Assembly (NCBI GenBank): GCA_016124805.1
Contig: WGND01000013.1
Coordinates: 30,731-94,730 of the forward strand
Direction: 5' to 3'
DNA length: 64,000 bases
DNA from: Hyphomicrobiales bacterium
Lineage (GTDB): Bacteria > Pseudomonadota > Alphaproteobacteria > Parvibaculales > Parvibaculaceae
Both the position numbers and the translations under genes were made by a program. Numbering within the stretch: position 1 is the stretch's first letter; each line of letters starts with the position of its first letter. A model generated the notes under the pieces. The model was not told the origin of the DNA. It saw only the letters and a program-made list of their open reading frames with translations, and ran no database searches. Of the stretch, positions 32,306 to 39,638 are shown piece by piece.

Positions 32306-35272
32306 CTAAATGTAGCTCTTCCGCGAAATTTGGTACTTCTTTTTGCGCTGATTAAACGCTGGTTCGCCACCTTCAAGAATCCCACACACTTGTTCGATTA
32401 TTCCATCTTCTAGGTCTTCTACGGGGACATCGGGAATGTATCTGGCATGATCCTCCAAAGAGCCTGATGCGTAAACCATCCGAGGCGACCTATCACCATC
32501 ATAGTTTGCTAGGACGACTTGCTCTGCGTCGGTATTCACGACCAGATTGGGGTTATGCGTGACCATAATAATCTGACGAAATCGTTTTCTATCTCGGAAA
32601 TATCCCATGAGGTCTGCATAGATTGAAAGATTGTCGAGATTTTCCTCTGGTTGGTCGATAATAAGTGGCCTGTCGTCTGCCTTGTCAATTTCAAGGTACA
32701 ACATCAGCAGAATAATGCCTTTTTGTCCTGGGGACAGGACATACAATTCGGAACCTTCAAATTTGAGAGAAGAGACAATTTCAAAGTTCGTTGGATCAAA
32801 GAGCCAGTTGTAGAATTCCTCTAGGCCGCAGTTCTCTCGAAGCTGTTGCTGAATTTCTACATTTGTGCCGTCGAAATTCGTGAATGCATCAAGCAGCTTT
32901 TGAATTTCGCTTTGAATGGCAGCGGGATCAAAGTCAGAGCGAGATAATTGTTCAAACATCTCGCCTAATGCTTTCTTGAGATTGGGCTGATCTCGAAAAT
33001 TGCCTTTGCGGGTACGGTCGATGATATCGTGACCTGCGCGGCAATGTGCTTCTATGCGGTAGCCAATACGAGCCTCGAAGGTCAGCTTTTTGTCTGTTTC
33101 AGTACCCGCGCCAAGAGAATCCTGAAGAGGTTTATATAGCTCCTCAATCTTCGACTTCTCACGTCCGCAAATCTCAAAATAAGAGATGTATGCGGCGGAC
33201 CGTTCATTCTCCAACCGCGCAAGCTCGGGCTTAAGCTCGGCATCGATTTTTGCGATTTCACTTTCGAGCGCTTTAATAGTTTGTTCGACTGCAGATGCGG
33301 CAGCCTTTTGTTGTTGGTACTTCAGTTTGGTGGTTTCAAATGCCTTTGTCGCCGTACGCTGTTCGTTAATAACCGCGTTTAACGTAGCAAGATTGTCATA
33401 GGGCAACTCTGTTACGTCGCACGCAAGGATCGTGGCAACGTCTGAGCTACTGCCGGATCTCAGGACATTCAGGTCGTTCGAGATGTCCACGCGCTTGCCA
33501 TCAAACACGGCTTTTATGGCTGCATCGTTTAGAACTACCGCGAATGCTGAGCTGTCGGTTATGTCCAATTCGGACAGGAGCGGAGCTAATTCGGTCTGAA
33601 AATCGCTTATACGAGACTGAAACACCTTCACAACGGTTTCGGCTTCGCTCACCTTCGACAAGCGCCCATCTAGCTCGACAATTTTTCGCTCGAAGACTCG
33701 TTGCCATTCAATGAGTCCCGACAGTTCCTCTTGAGCCTTTTTATCCTCAGCAGGCAGTTCCGGAAGGCTTGAGTTGAGCTTCGTCAGCTCCTCCGTTTGT
33801 TGAGAGAGCGTTCGCTGCTTGTCTGGCCCGGCCTTGATGGCTGCAATTAGCGCTGCGACACGTTTGTTTGAATAGCGAATCTTTCGAATTGCTTGGTCTT
33901 TTTCGTATTGGAAGTCCGTGAGCACCCGCTTCTTAAGCTCCGCAAAGTTGGAGGCCCCACGTCTTTGCGTTTGATCGAGAGCTTGAAAGATGACGTTTTC
34001 AATCTGACCTTGGAGTACGTCGCTATTTTGATGGGAGCATAGCTCCTCGACGACACCTTGGGGCAGATAACGGACAAGTCCTTTGTCGGGAAATTCAGTC
34101 CCGACTTTCTCCGTGGTAAGCACTCCGTCACCCCAATCAAGTTCAATGACGCTGTTCGTAATCGACTCCCTATGCTTCGCCGCTTTCTTGAGGAAGGCAT
34201 CGTCGCTCGGGTCCATGCTGCCAGCACCAAAGGCAATTGCTTCGGCCAATGCGGATTTTCCCGACCCACGACCGCCTATAATCGTTACAAGGTCCCGACT
34301 TAGTTCAAGCGCGAAATCCTTAGGGAACCAGCCGCTAGATTCCCTGACTCGAATTCGAGAAATCACCTTGTGATCAGGTTTATAGTTTGGCGGCGTCTCG
34401 CCAACAAATACCCTCGCGTCAGGCTCATTTAGCACTTGCTTAAGACCAGCGAACGTCGGGTCTGCTTTTATCCAAAGCTGAGTTTTCCCGATGCGCGCGA
34501 ATTCATGTGCATCGGAAGAGTGCAAGATGATGTCGTTGAGATTATTTGCTCTTAATTCAGTCTTATGAGCGACAATTTGAGCAGGATCATCCACTGAGGT
34601 GAGTGCGAAATTCGCTGTGTTTATGAGGTCCCGCTTTTCAGCGGCTGATTGGTCCCAACGGGACAGGTTCCATTCCGAATATCCAACGGCTGTTACATAC
34701 CGTCCCCGGAATGGGGTCTTACTCAAAAGTTCTTCAATCAGTTTTCGATCATATGTGATGTTGTCAAAGCCGACCATGAGATCAGTCTTGCTTCGGATTG
34801 CATGACCGTCCGGTGCCGCCGCCTTAATGTGCCGACCAAGCTCTTCGAGCGAGGTCCGGGTCGGGGTTTGCTGCCATTCGGTCTTGTCATCAATCTTGTA
34901 GCCCGTGACTAAGCCATTGAGAAGTTGCTCCCGTATAGTCTGCGGACTAACGGTTGGGTCGAATATAACGTGGAAATTGTGGCGCTTGTTATTGTTCGCC
35001 GTGCCGCTGAACGTGTTCAGCCGGAACTCGATATTCGGCATTATGAGTTCAATGTTGGGTATCTCACTTCTTCTGGTCAACAGACGCTCATATCCGTCGC
35101 AGAAAAGGTAGTCGGTAACTGCGATCACCTTCACGTCTGAGGGCAATGCTGCCAGCGTCTGAATAAAGATGTCCCAAGCTTGCGTCGTATCACCACCGTA
35201 CTGCTGTACGATTGATTTCGGAGTGTGGATGTGGAGGTCCCAGCGCCGCCATTCAGAGCCTCTAGGATACAT
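32306..35272 (-). CDS. PHP-domain SMC-like ATPase (TrlF/Ppl-type defence protein)
   Basis: A 988-residue two-part protein. Residues 1-290 form a PHP phosphoesterase: HxH at 14-16 (DLHIHT), VTDY at 52-55, SDAH at 253-256. The rest is an SMC/Rad50-like ATPase: Walker A GGRGSGKS at 333-340, long coiled coils (about 430-720), ABC signature LSPGQ at 846-850, Walker B LIIDQPEENLD near 870-880, and a THNPN switch His. Proteins of this design are annotated as TrlF family ATPases, and a PHP-SMC protein is the single-gene Ppl anti-phage system. It is AT-rich and lies directly downstream of the element's tRNA-Leu on the same strand. Confidence 0.87.
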   Translation of the reverse strand: MYPRGSEWRRWDLHIHTPKSIVQQYGGDTTQAWDIFIQTLAALPSDVKVIAVTDYLFCDGYERLLTRRSEIPNIELIMPNIEFRLNTFSGTANNNKRHNFHVIFDPTVSPQTIREQLLNGLVTGYKIDDKTEWQQTPTRTSLEELGRHIKAAAPDGHAIRSKTDLMVGFDNITYDRKLIEELLSKTPFRGRYVTAVGYSEWNLSRWDQSAAEKRDLINTANFALTSVDDPAQIVAHKTELRANNLNDIILHSSDAHEFARIGKTQLWIKADPTFAGLKQVLNEPDARVFVGETPPNYKPDHKVISRIRVRESSGWFPKDFALELSRDLVTIIGGRGSGKSALAEAIAFGAGSMDPSDDAFLKKAAKHRESITNSVIELDWGDGVLTTEKVGTEFPDKGLVRYLPQGVVEELCSHQNSDVLQGQIENVIFQALDQTQRRGASNFAELKKRVLTDFQYEKDQAIRKIRYSNKRVAALIAAIKAGPDKQRTLSQQTEELTKLNSSLPELPAEDKKAQEELSGLIEWQRVFERKIVELDGRLSKVSEAETVVKVFQSRISDFQTELAPLLSELDITDSSAFAVVLNDAAIKAVFDGKRVDISNDLNVLRSGSSSDVATILACDVTELPYDNLATLNAVINEQRTATKAFETTKLKYQQQKAAASAVEQTIKALESEIAKIDAELKPELARLENERSAAYISYFEICGREKSKIEELYKPLQDSLGAGTETDKKLTFEARIGYRIEAHCRAGHDIIDRTRKGNFRDQPNLKKALGEMFEQLSRSDFDPAAIQSEIQKLLDAFTNFDGTNVEIQQQLRENCGLEEFYNWLFDPTNFEIVSSLKFEGSELYVLSPGQKGIILLMLYLEIDKADDRPLIIDQPEENLDNLSIYADLMGYFRDRKRFRQIIMVTHNPNLVVNTDAEQVVLANYDGDRSPRMVYASGSLEDHARYIPDVPVEDLEDGIIEQVCGILEGGEPAFNQRKKKYQISRKSYI

Positions 35273-35320
35273 TTGTCCCCCAATTTAGCGAAGTGCCGAT
35301 CCGCTTCCGTTTTCGAAACA

Positions 35321-35621
35321 TGGTGCGGGCGGCCGGACTCGAACCGGCACAGGCCTTACAGCCCTACGGATTTTCATACCACTTCGACTTTCGCCGCCGC
35401 CATGAGGCGTTTGTGGTCTGGACTATCCCTTCACCATGCTCCGGCATGCCAGAGGTTAGGTGCTGCCCGTCTAGTCTCTACACCTTCCCCTTGTGGGGCT
35501 TGGCTCGGGATTGCCATTTGAAAGGTTTCCCCGAATTTGAGCAGTTCTGCATCCTCAGTTTCCCGAGGAGCACTCAAGGTCGATTCAAGTCCGTTGCGTC
35601 TACCAATTTCGCCACGCCCGC
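35321..35621 (-). tRNA. tRNA-Leu(UAA) interrupted by a group I intron
   Basis: Exon 1 runs from 35621 to 35587 (35 nt: acceptor GCGGGCG, D-arm, 5' anticodon stem ACGGA and CTT); exon 2 runs from 35374 to 35321 (54 nt: AAAA, TCCGT, variable arm, T-arm GCCGGTTCGAGTCCGGC, acceptor CGCCCGC, discriminator A, encoded CCA). Joined, the anticodon loop is CTTAAAA with anticodon UAA. All stems pair perfectly, so the spliced tRNA should be functional. It differs from the disrupted host tRNA-Leu in acceptor and variable arms, so it is not a duplicate of it. The gene lies inside the element, 60 bases from the integrase, and would replace the tRNA that integration destroys. Confidence 0.93.
35375..35586 (-). 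ncRNA. Group I intron (subgroup IC3-like) in tRNA-Leu anticodon loop
   Basis: A 212-nt intron starting G after exon U34 and ending with the required terminal G. Core elements on the minus strand: P1 pairs exon ACTT with intron GAGT, ending in the conserved U.G; P is ATTCGGGGAAACC (35536-35524), Q is AATCCCGAGCCAAGCC (35512-35497), R contains AGAGACTAGACGGGC and S contains GGGATAGTCC; P7 pairs GACTA with TAGTC. Position (between U34 and A35) and sequence match the cyanobacterial and plastid tRNA-Leu(UAA) intron family. No open frame for a homing endonuclease fits in it. Confidence 0.93.
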
Positions 35622-35632
35622 TTGTTGCTAAA

Positions 35633-35661
35633 CCTATACTGGGCGGGCAAGGAGTCGCCAA
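35633..35661 (-). promoter_or_regulatory. Promoter of the intron-containing tRNA-Leu
   Basis: On the minus strand TTGGCG (35661-35656), a 17-base spacer and TATAGG (35638-35633) precede the mature 5' end by 11 bases. The tRNA therefore has its own promoter inside the element and does not depend on the host site. Confidence 0.55.
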
Positions 35662-35681
35662 GAACAAATTGAAAACGCACG

Positions 35682-36887
35682 CTAAAGCCTTTTGGTGACT
35701 TTCTTCGGCTTTTTCTGGGGCTTGGGTTTGCGAACGTTGATCGCCGCCGCATCCAGCGTGTTCTTGATGTGCGAGGCGTAATAATTCTCGATCATCTCGA
35801 CGCTGGTACGGCAATTTTTGGCGATCTGGTAGATGTCCGCGCCCTGCATGAGGCGCATACAGATATAGGTGTGGCGAAGGCTATAGGCCGTCCGGCGCTG
35901 GCCTTCGCGGTCGGTTTTCAGCTTCAACTCGTCGAGGACAGCGTTGAATATCTCGCGCTGAAACCTCGGAAACAGCTTATCTGTGGGCTGCCCGTTATTG
36001 CGTTTCTTCAAACGCTGAAACGGCAGCACGGCACCGTCCATGCTCTTGCAGAACCCGACACCGCGTTTACCGCGCACTTCGATTTCGAGGATGCGTTCGC
36101 CCGTTGCTTCATCGGTAACGATGGCAACGTCTCGAAATTCAAGGCGCAGTGCTTCGTCGGGGCGCAAGCCGGTGTTGGCCATAAAGAGCACATAGTCGTG
36201 GAGGTTTTCGCTAGCGGTGCGCCAGCGTTCCTTTTTGGGGTTCTTGGCTCGCGCGCGCGTGGCCTCGTAGAGCCGGGTGTACTCCTCCGGCGAGAACCAG
36301 GCACGATGCCTGACCTTCGGAGAGGACTTATACGGTGGGGAAATATCTGGCAGGTAAGGCAGCCAGCCGTGCCGTTGACCAGTTTTCAGCACCTGCCTGA
36401 GACAGACGATTTCCTGATGGAGCGTGCTGCGCGCAGGCGACGGTAGCTGCCTGCCGGTTGTCTTGTGCACACGCGGCTTCATCCGCTCGATGCGGTAGTC
36501 TTGAACAACGCCCGGTGTGATGTCTGCCAGAACTTTGTCGCCGAAGAACGGCATGAGGTGGTTCTTCAGGCGGTCCTTATGCCCTTTGACATAGATAGGG
36601 CTACGCTGCCCTTGGGTGATGATCTCGAATTCAGTCATGAACCGCTCGGCTGCTTCTTTGAAGGTCTTGCCTTCTTTCAGTTCGCCAGCGCGGTATTTGC
36701 CAAGCAGGCCCAGATACCAGTCGCGCGCCACATCCTTGGCTCGCGCAAGACTCTCTTCTTTTGTGGAGGTGCGCCGCTGCCTTCCAGCGACGGAACATGA
36801 GCACTGCCAGTGCGGACTGTTCGGTCGCATGTAGAGCTGAACCTTGTTGTCCAGCAGGGAATGCCGCGTTGTGTCCATAGAGTTCAA
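35682..36887 (-). CDS. int: Tyrosine-type site-specific integrase of the element
   Basis: A 401-residue integrase. Residues 70-180 are the SAM-like core-binding domain; the catalytic domain has Arg242 (NTGLRPDEALRLE), a beta-hairpin Lys/Arg around 273, SLRHTY with Arg338/His339 and Tyr369 or Tyr370 in MIENYYASH. The tail is Lys/Pro-rich (RKPKPQKKPKKVTKRL), probably DNA-binding. It lies next to the right attachment core, as integrases of tRNA-targeting elements do, and should recombine the ATTTTAAGTC core. It reads towards the tRNA-Leu, ending 61 bases from it. Confidence 0.92.
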   Translation of the reverse strand: MNSMDTTRHSLLDNKVQLYMRPNSPHWQCSCSVAGRQRRTSTKEESLARAKDVARDWYLGLLGKYRAGELKEGKTFKEAAERFMTEFEIITQGQRSPIYVKGHKDRLKNHLMPFFGDKVLADITPGVVQDYRIERMKPRVHKTTGRQLPSPARSTLHQEIVCLRQVLKTGQRHGWLPYLPDISPPYKSSPKVRHRAWFSPEEYTRLYEATRARAKNPKKERWRTASENLHDYVLFMANTGLRPDEALRLEFRDVAIVTDEATGERILEIEVRGKRGVGFCKSMDGAVLPFQRLKKRNNGQPTDKLFPRFQREIFNAVLDELKLKTDREGQRRTAYSLRHTYICMRLMQGADIYQIAKNCRTSVEMIENYYASHIKNTLDAAAINVRKPKPQKKPKKVTKRL

Positions 36888-36890
36888 AAA

Positions 36891-36916
36891 TGCGCTAAAT
36901 TGCTCAAATTGTGCTA
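36891..36916. repeat. TGTGCTA-type motifs near right end (possible integrase arm sites)
   Basis: TGCGCTA at 36891-36897 and TGTGCTA at 36910-36916, just upstream of the integrase start codon, matching motifs near the left end (9374-9523). The remaining bases to the core (36917-37003) are AT-rich with GATTTTA repeats, like an integrase accessory-factor region. Confidence 0.4.
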
Positions 36917-37003
36917 GGTGTGTGTTTGCCCTTTATGAAGCCAACTTACAGTGAACTATATGATTTTACAATGATATTTTTATCCGTGGTCTGATTTTAA
37001 ATC

Positions 37004-37013
37004 ATTTTAAGTC
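37004..37013. repeat. Attachment site core, right end
   Basis: ATTTTAAGTC, identical to 9304-9313. The neighbouring element sequence GATTTTAAATC forms a partial second copy of the core, but does not restore the 3' half of the tRNA. Confidence 0.88.
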
Positions 37014-37043
37014 TGTTGCGTATACCAGTTTCGCCAAGGGGCC
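37004..37043 (-). pseudogene. 5' half of host tRNA-Leu(UAA), separated by the element
   Basis: On the minus strand: acceptor GGCCCCT, then TG, D-arm with GGTATACGC, 5' anticodon stem ACAGA and loop CTTAAAA, ending at the core. The next bases are element sequence and contain no variable arm, T-arm or acceptor 3' strand. Its partner is at 9257-9313. The transcript from the old promoter would run into the element's right end. Confidence 0.93.
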
Positions 37044-37141
37044 TGCCGCATCAAAGCGCTGAATAAGATATGCCCGCTCAGCGGATTCGGCGCAACGCAT
37101 CAGCCGCCGCCACCGGGCAAAAACCACCACCCCAAAACAAA

Positions 37142-37165
37142 ACGGCGGCCCCGAGGGACCGCCGT
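37142..37165 (-). terminator. Rho-independent terminator of the small secreted protein gene
   Basis: On the minus strand ACGGCGGTCCC and GGGGCCGCCGT fold into a strong stem followed by TTTTGTTTT, 29 bases past the stop codon at 37194. Confidence 0.8.
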
Positions 37166-37193
37166 TTCTTCAAATCAAAGGCTGGTGGGCAGC

Positions 37194-37445
37194 TTATTTC
37201 GCCAGGCCCTGCCAGATCGGCCAGCAGCTGTTGCCAGCCTGAGCGGCTAGAGCAGCCTGTGCTTCCTTGGCGTTTGCGCCGTCAGCGGTTTTCACGCTGC
37301 TCGCATCGCCTGTGCACCAGACATAAAACTGATGTGTGCCCGACTTCGACATGGCGTCGAAGCTGGAGTCGAGAGCCATGGCCGAACCCGACACCATCAT
37401 TGCGGCGCCGAAAACCAGACCCATAAGACCAGTGGATTTCTTCAT
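37194..37445 (-). CDS. Small secreted protein, unknown
   Basis: An 83-residue protein starting MKKSTGLMGLVFGAAMM with GGAGGGAG upstream; the frame is open further up to 37676, but those codons cover a leader and look non-coding. The signal peptide is cleaved after AMA (near residue 24). The mature part has two cysteines (YVWCTGDA and NSCWPIW) that could form one disulphide. No family is recognised. It has its own terminator and is the first chromosomal gene right of the element. Confidence 0.7.
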   Translation of the reverse strand: MKKSTGLMGLVFGAAMMVSGSAMALDSSFDAMSKSGTHQFYVWCTGDASSVKTADGANAKEAQAALAAQAGNSCWPIWQGLAK

Positions 37446-37695
37446 TTTGTTTCTCCCTCCGGGTTTCCGTGACCCTGAACTTGTTGCCAGACCTTTTGAC
37501 GGTCTGTGTCCCCTCCGCCTGAGATCCCCGATCAGAGTCTCCTCTGGGCAGGCCGGCAGTCTTGCTAGAACTCTAATCGGTTCATGCCTAAATGTAACGC
37601 CTCTGCCAGCCCAATTGGCTGAAACTTTCGTAATGTAACGAAAAAATGTTGCTCCAAAGCGACATAGAGCCTGCAAAAGCGCGAAAAACGGCGCC

Positions 37696-38472
37696 CTATT
37701 CGCCGTCCACGGGCTCCACCCCGAAAGAGCGAATGATCGCCGCCGCCTCGCCGGCGACCTCCTCCAGCATCACAGAATCGGTCGAGCGCATGACAAGGCT
37801 CGTGCCATAGACCCTGTTCCGGAAAAAGGGATAGGAGCCGATGCCGACATCGGGATAGCGTTTTTGCAGCGCACCCAGAGGCTCGGCAATCTGGCCCTCG
37901 CCAATCTGCCCGCTGACCGTGCGCGACAGCATGGTCGCCCCGCCCTTCAGCCGCGGGCTGAGGCTGTCCAGCATCACCTGCATGACCATGGGCACGCCGG
38001 CCATGACAAAGACATTCTCCATCTGGAAGCCGGGTGCCTTGCTCACCGGATTGTCGATCAGCAGGCCGCCTTCCGGCACCCGGGCCATGCGCTGGCGGGC
38101 GGGCGTGAATTCGGCCCCCGTCGTCGCATAATGCTCGGCAAGCAGCTTCATCGCCTCGGGATGCGGGCCGATGGGCACACCAAAGGCCTTGGCCACACAA
38201 TCGGCCGTGATGTCGTCGTGCGTCGGCCCGATGCCGCCTGTCGTGAAGACATAGTCAAACTTCGCCCGCACCTCGTTCAACACCGACACAATGGTATCTT
38301 CAATATCGGGGATGACGCGCGCCTCCCGCACCTGAATGCCCATGATGTTGAGATGCTTGGCGATATAGCTGAGATTGCTGTCGCGCGTGCGCCCGGACAG
38401 GATTTCATCACCAATCAGCAGCACGCAGGCGGTCACGGTCTTGATCGGTTTGGCGGGGGCGGCATCAGTCAT
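37696..38472 (-). CDS. Molybdopterin-binding domain protein (CinA N-terminal/MoaB-like)
   Basis: About 258 residues from MTDAAPAKPIKTVTA. The MoCF_biosynth domain is evident: GDEILSGRTRDSN, VFTTGGIGPTHDDITADCVA and MAGVPMVM. It corresponds to the N-terminal half of CinA without the C-terminal nicotinamide-nucleotide deamidase domain, a form common in Alphaproteobacteria and annotated as competence/damage-inducible protein A or molybdopterin-binding protein. The true substrate is uncertain, possibly ADP-ribose or an oxidised nicotinamide compound rather than molybdopterin. The upstream start at 38538 would add 22 weakly supported residues. Confidence 0.88.
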   Translation of the reverse strand: MTDAAPAKPIKTVTACVLLIGDEILSGRTRDSNLSYIAKHLNIMGIQVREARVIPDIEDTIVSVLNEVRAKFDYVFTTGGIGPTHDDITADCVAKAFGVPIGPHPEAMKLLAEHYATTGAEFTPARQRMARVPEGGLLIDNPVSKAPGFQMENVFVMAGVPMVMQVMLDSLSPRLKGGATMLSRTVSGQIGEGQIAEPLGALQKRYPDVGIGSYPFFRNRVYGTSLVMRSTDSVMLEEVAGEAAAIIRSFGVEPVDGE

Positions 38473-38571
38473 GTGTAATTCCTCGGGCATCGGCGACGGC
38501 ACTGCCACATCAGATACAAGGAATGGCCACGGAAACAAGCCGCGCCTGCAAAATAAGACTGAAATCCGGCC

Positions 38572-39588
38572 CTAGCGGCCCGCCGCTGCCGCTTTGGCAA
38601 AGCGCGGAAACAGCTTCGCCGCATTTTCCCGGGCAATGGCGCGGCGGTCGCTCTCGCTCAAATCGGGCAGCTTGTCGAACATGTCGATGTTGCGCTCCAC
38701 CGCAAATTCCGGCGAGAAAGGCCAGTCGCTGCCAAAGAGGATTTGCGACAGCGGCGCGATCTGGCGCAGGCCCGCAAAGGTAATGGGATGGGCGCCCAGC
38801 GCCAGGTCATAATAGAGCCTCGCCAGTGTCTCGAAGACTTCCTCTTCGCTTGTCGGGCGCGGATTGAGAAAGGGCAGATTGGCAAAGACGGCAATCCGCG
38901 CCACCAGCGAGGGCAGGGCCGCGCCCGCATGGGGCACGATCAGCTTCATGTCGGGGCAACGCTGCAGCGTGCGCGAATAGAGCAGATCGACAATTGCCCG
39001 TGTCGTATCCATGGGGAACTCGATCATGGGCGCAGGTCGGCCAAGGGCGAGTTGATCGAAACAGGCCGGGCTCGTCGGATGCAGGAAGACCGTCACGCGA
39101 CGCCTGTTCAGTTCGTCAAAGAGCGGCGCAAAAGCGGGGTCGCCGAGATAGCGGCCATTCACATTGCTCTCCAGCACCACGCCGTCAGCACCGAGATGAT
39201 CAAGCACAAAAGCCAGCTCCGCCAGCGCCGCATCCACATCAGGCAAGGGAAGTGTCGCGAAATAGCCAAAGCGCTCAGGATGGGCCTGCATCAGTGCCGC
39301 CCCTTCCCTGTTCACCTCGCGGGCGAGACCCACGCGGGCTTTCAAGTCCAGAAAATGCGTCGCCGGCGAGGAGAGTGAAATCATCGCGGTCTCAATGCCC
39401 TGCCGGTCCATCATGTCCAGCGCGGCTTCACCACTCCATGCCGGCACCGGAAAGCCACCATCCAGTGTTGTCATGCCCGCCCTGGCCAGCGCCTCGGCAT
39501 AGCAGGGCGGCAGAAAATGCGCATGCACATCGATTTTGTGATCGCCGCCGCAAGAGCATGAAGTGCTTGCGCTGTTGGATTGGGTCAT
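38572..39588 (-). CDS. Amidohydrolase family protein (ACMSD-like)
   Basis: A 338-residue TIM-barrel metal hydrolase/decarboxylase of the amidohydrolase_2 family. The N-terminal metal motif is DVHAHFLPP near residues 21-29, a central His is in VIFLHPTSP-like context (FLHPTSP), another in IVPHAGAALP, and the C-terminal metal Asp is in FGSDWPFSP. It resembles 2-amino-3-carboxymuconate-6-semialdehyde decarboxylase and other aromatic-acid decarboxylases, so a part in aromatic breakdown is plausible. It follows the P450 gene by 50 bases on the same strand. Confidence 0.87.
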   Translation of the reverse strand: MTQSNSASTSCSCGGDHKIDVHAHFLPPCYAEALARAGMTTLDGGFPVPAWSGEAALDMMDRQGIETAMISLSSPATHFLDLKARVGLAREVNREGAALMQAHPERFGYFATLPLPDVDAALAELAFVLDHLGADGVVLESNVNGRYLGDPAFAPLFDELNRRRVTVFLHPTSPACFDQLALGRPAPMIEFPMDTTRAIVDLLYSRTLQRCPDMKLIVPHAGAALPSLVARIAVFANLPFLNPRPTSEEEVFETLARLYYDLALGAHPITFAGLRQIAPLSQILFGSDWPFSPEFAVERNIDMFDKLPDLSESDRRAIARENAAKLFPRFAKAAAAGR

Positions 39589-39638
39589 TGCATTTTCCTC
39601 CGGGCGTTCTCACGACGCCTACTGAACTCACTTGTCGA

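Larger units (their letters stand above)
9304..37013. mobile_element. Integrative and mobilizable element in tRNA-Leu(UAA)
   Basis: A 27.7 kb insertion bounded by the 10-base direct repeat ATTTTAAGTC (9304-9313 and 37004-37013), which splits a tRNA-Leu(UAA) in its anticodon loop. It carries a tyrosine integrase at its right end, a MOBQ relaxase with candidate oriT, a coupling ATPase, a second small tyrosine recombinase, a restriction-modification operon, a Fic protein, a PHP-SMC ATPase and its own tRNA-Leu(UAA). No VirB-type channel genes are seen, so it should be mobilizable rather than self-transmissible. Much of the left cargo (9.3-20 kb) and the 32.3-35.3 kb gene is visibly more A+T-rich than the chromosome. 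Confidence 0.92.

Noticed and set aside
35225..35814. 98-127-codon frames over the tRNA-Leu region
   Set aside because: They run through the tRNA exons and group I intron, whose structure explains the sequence fully.
9257..37043. A permuted or split tRNA gene joined by trans-splicing
   Set aside because: The halves lie at the exact ends of an element with integrase and direct repeats, and no pairing leader sequences flank them; integration is the simpler explanation.
37446..37676. Longer version of the small secreted protein
   Set aside because: The added 77 codons lack a signal sequence and include the ribosome site region; the start at 37445 has a proper signal peptide and GGAGGGAG.
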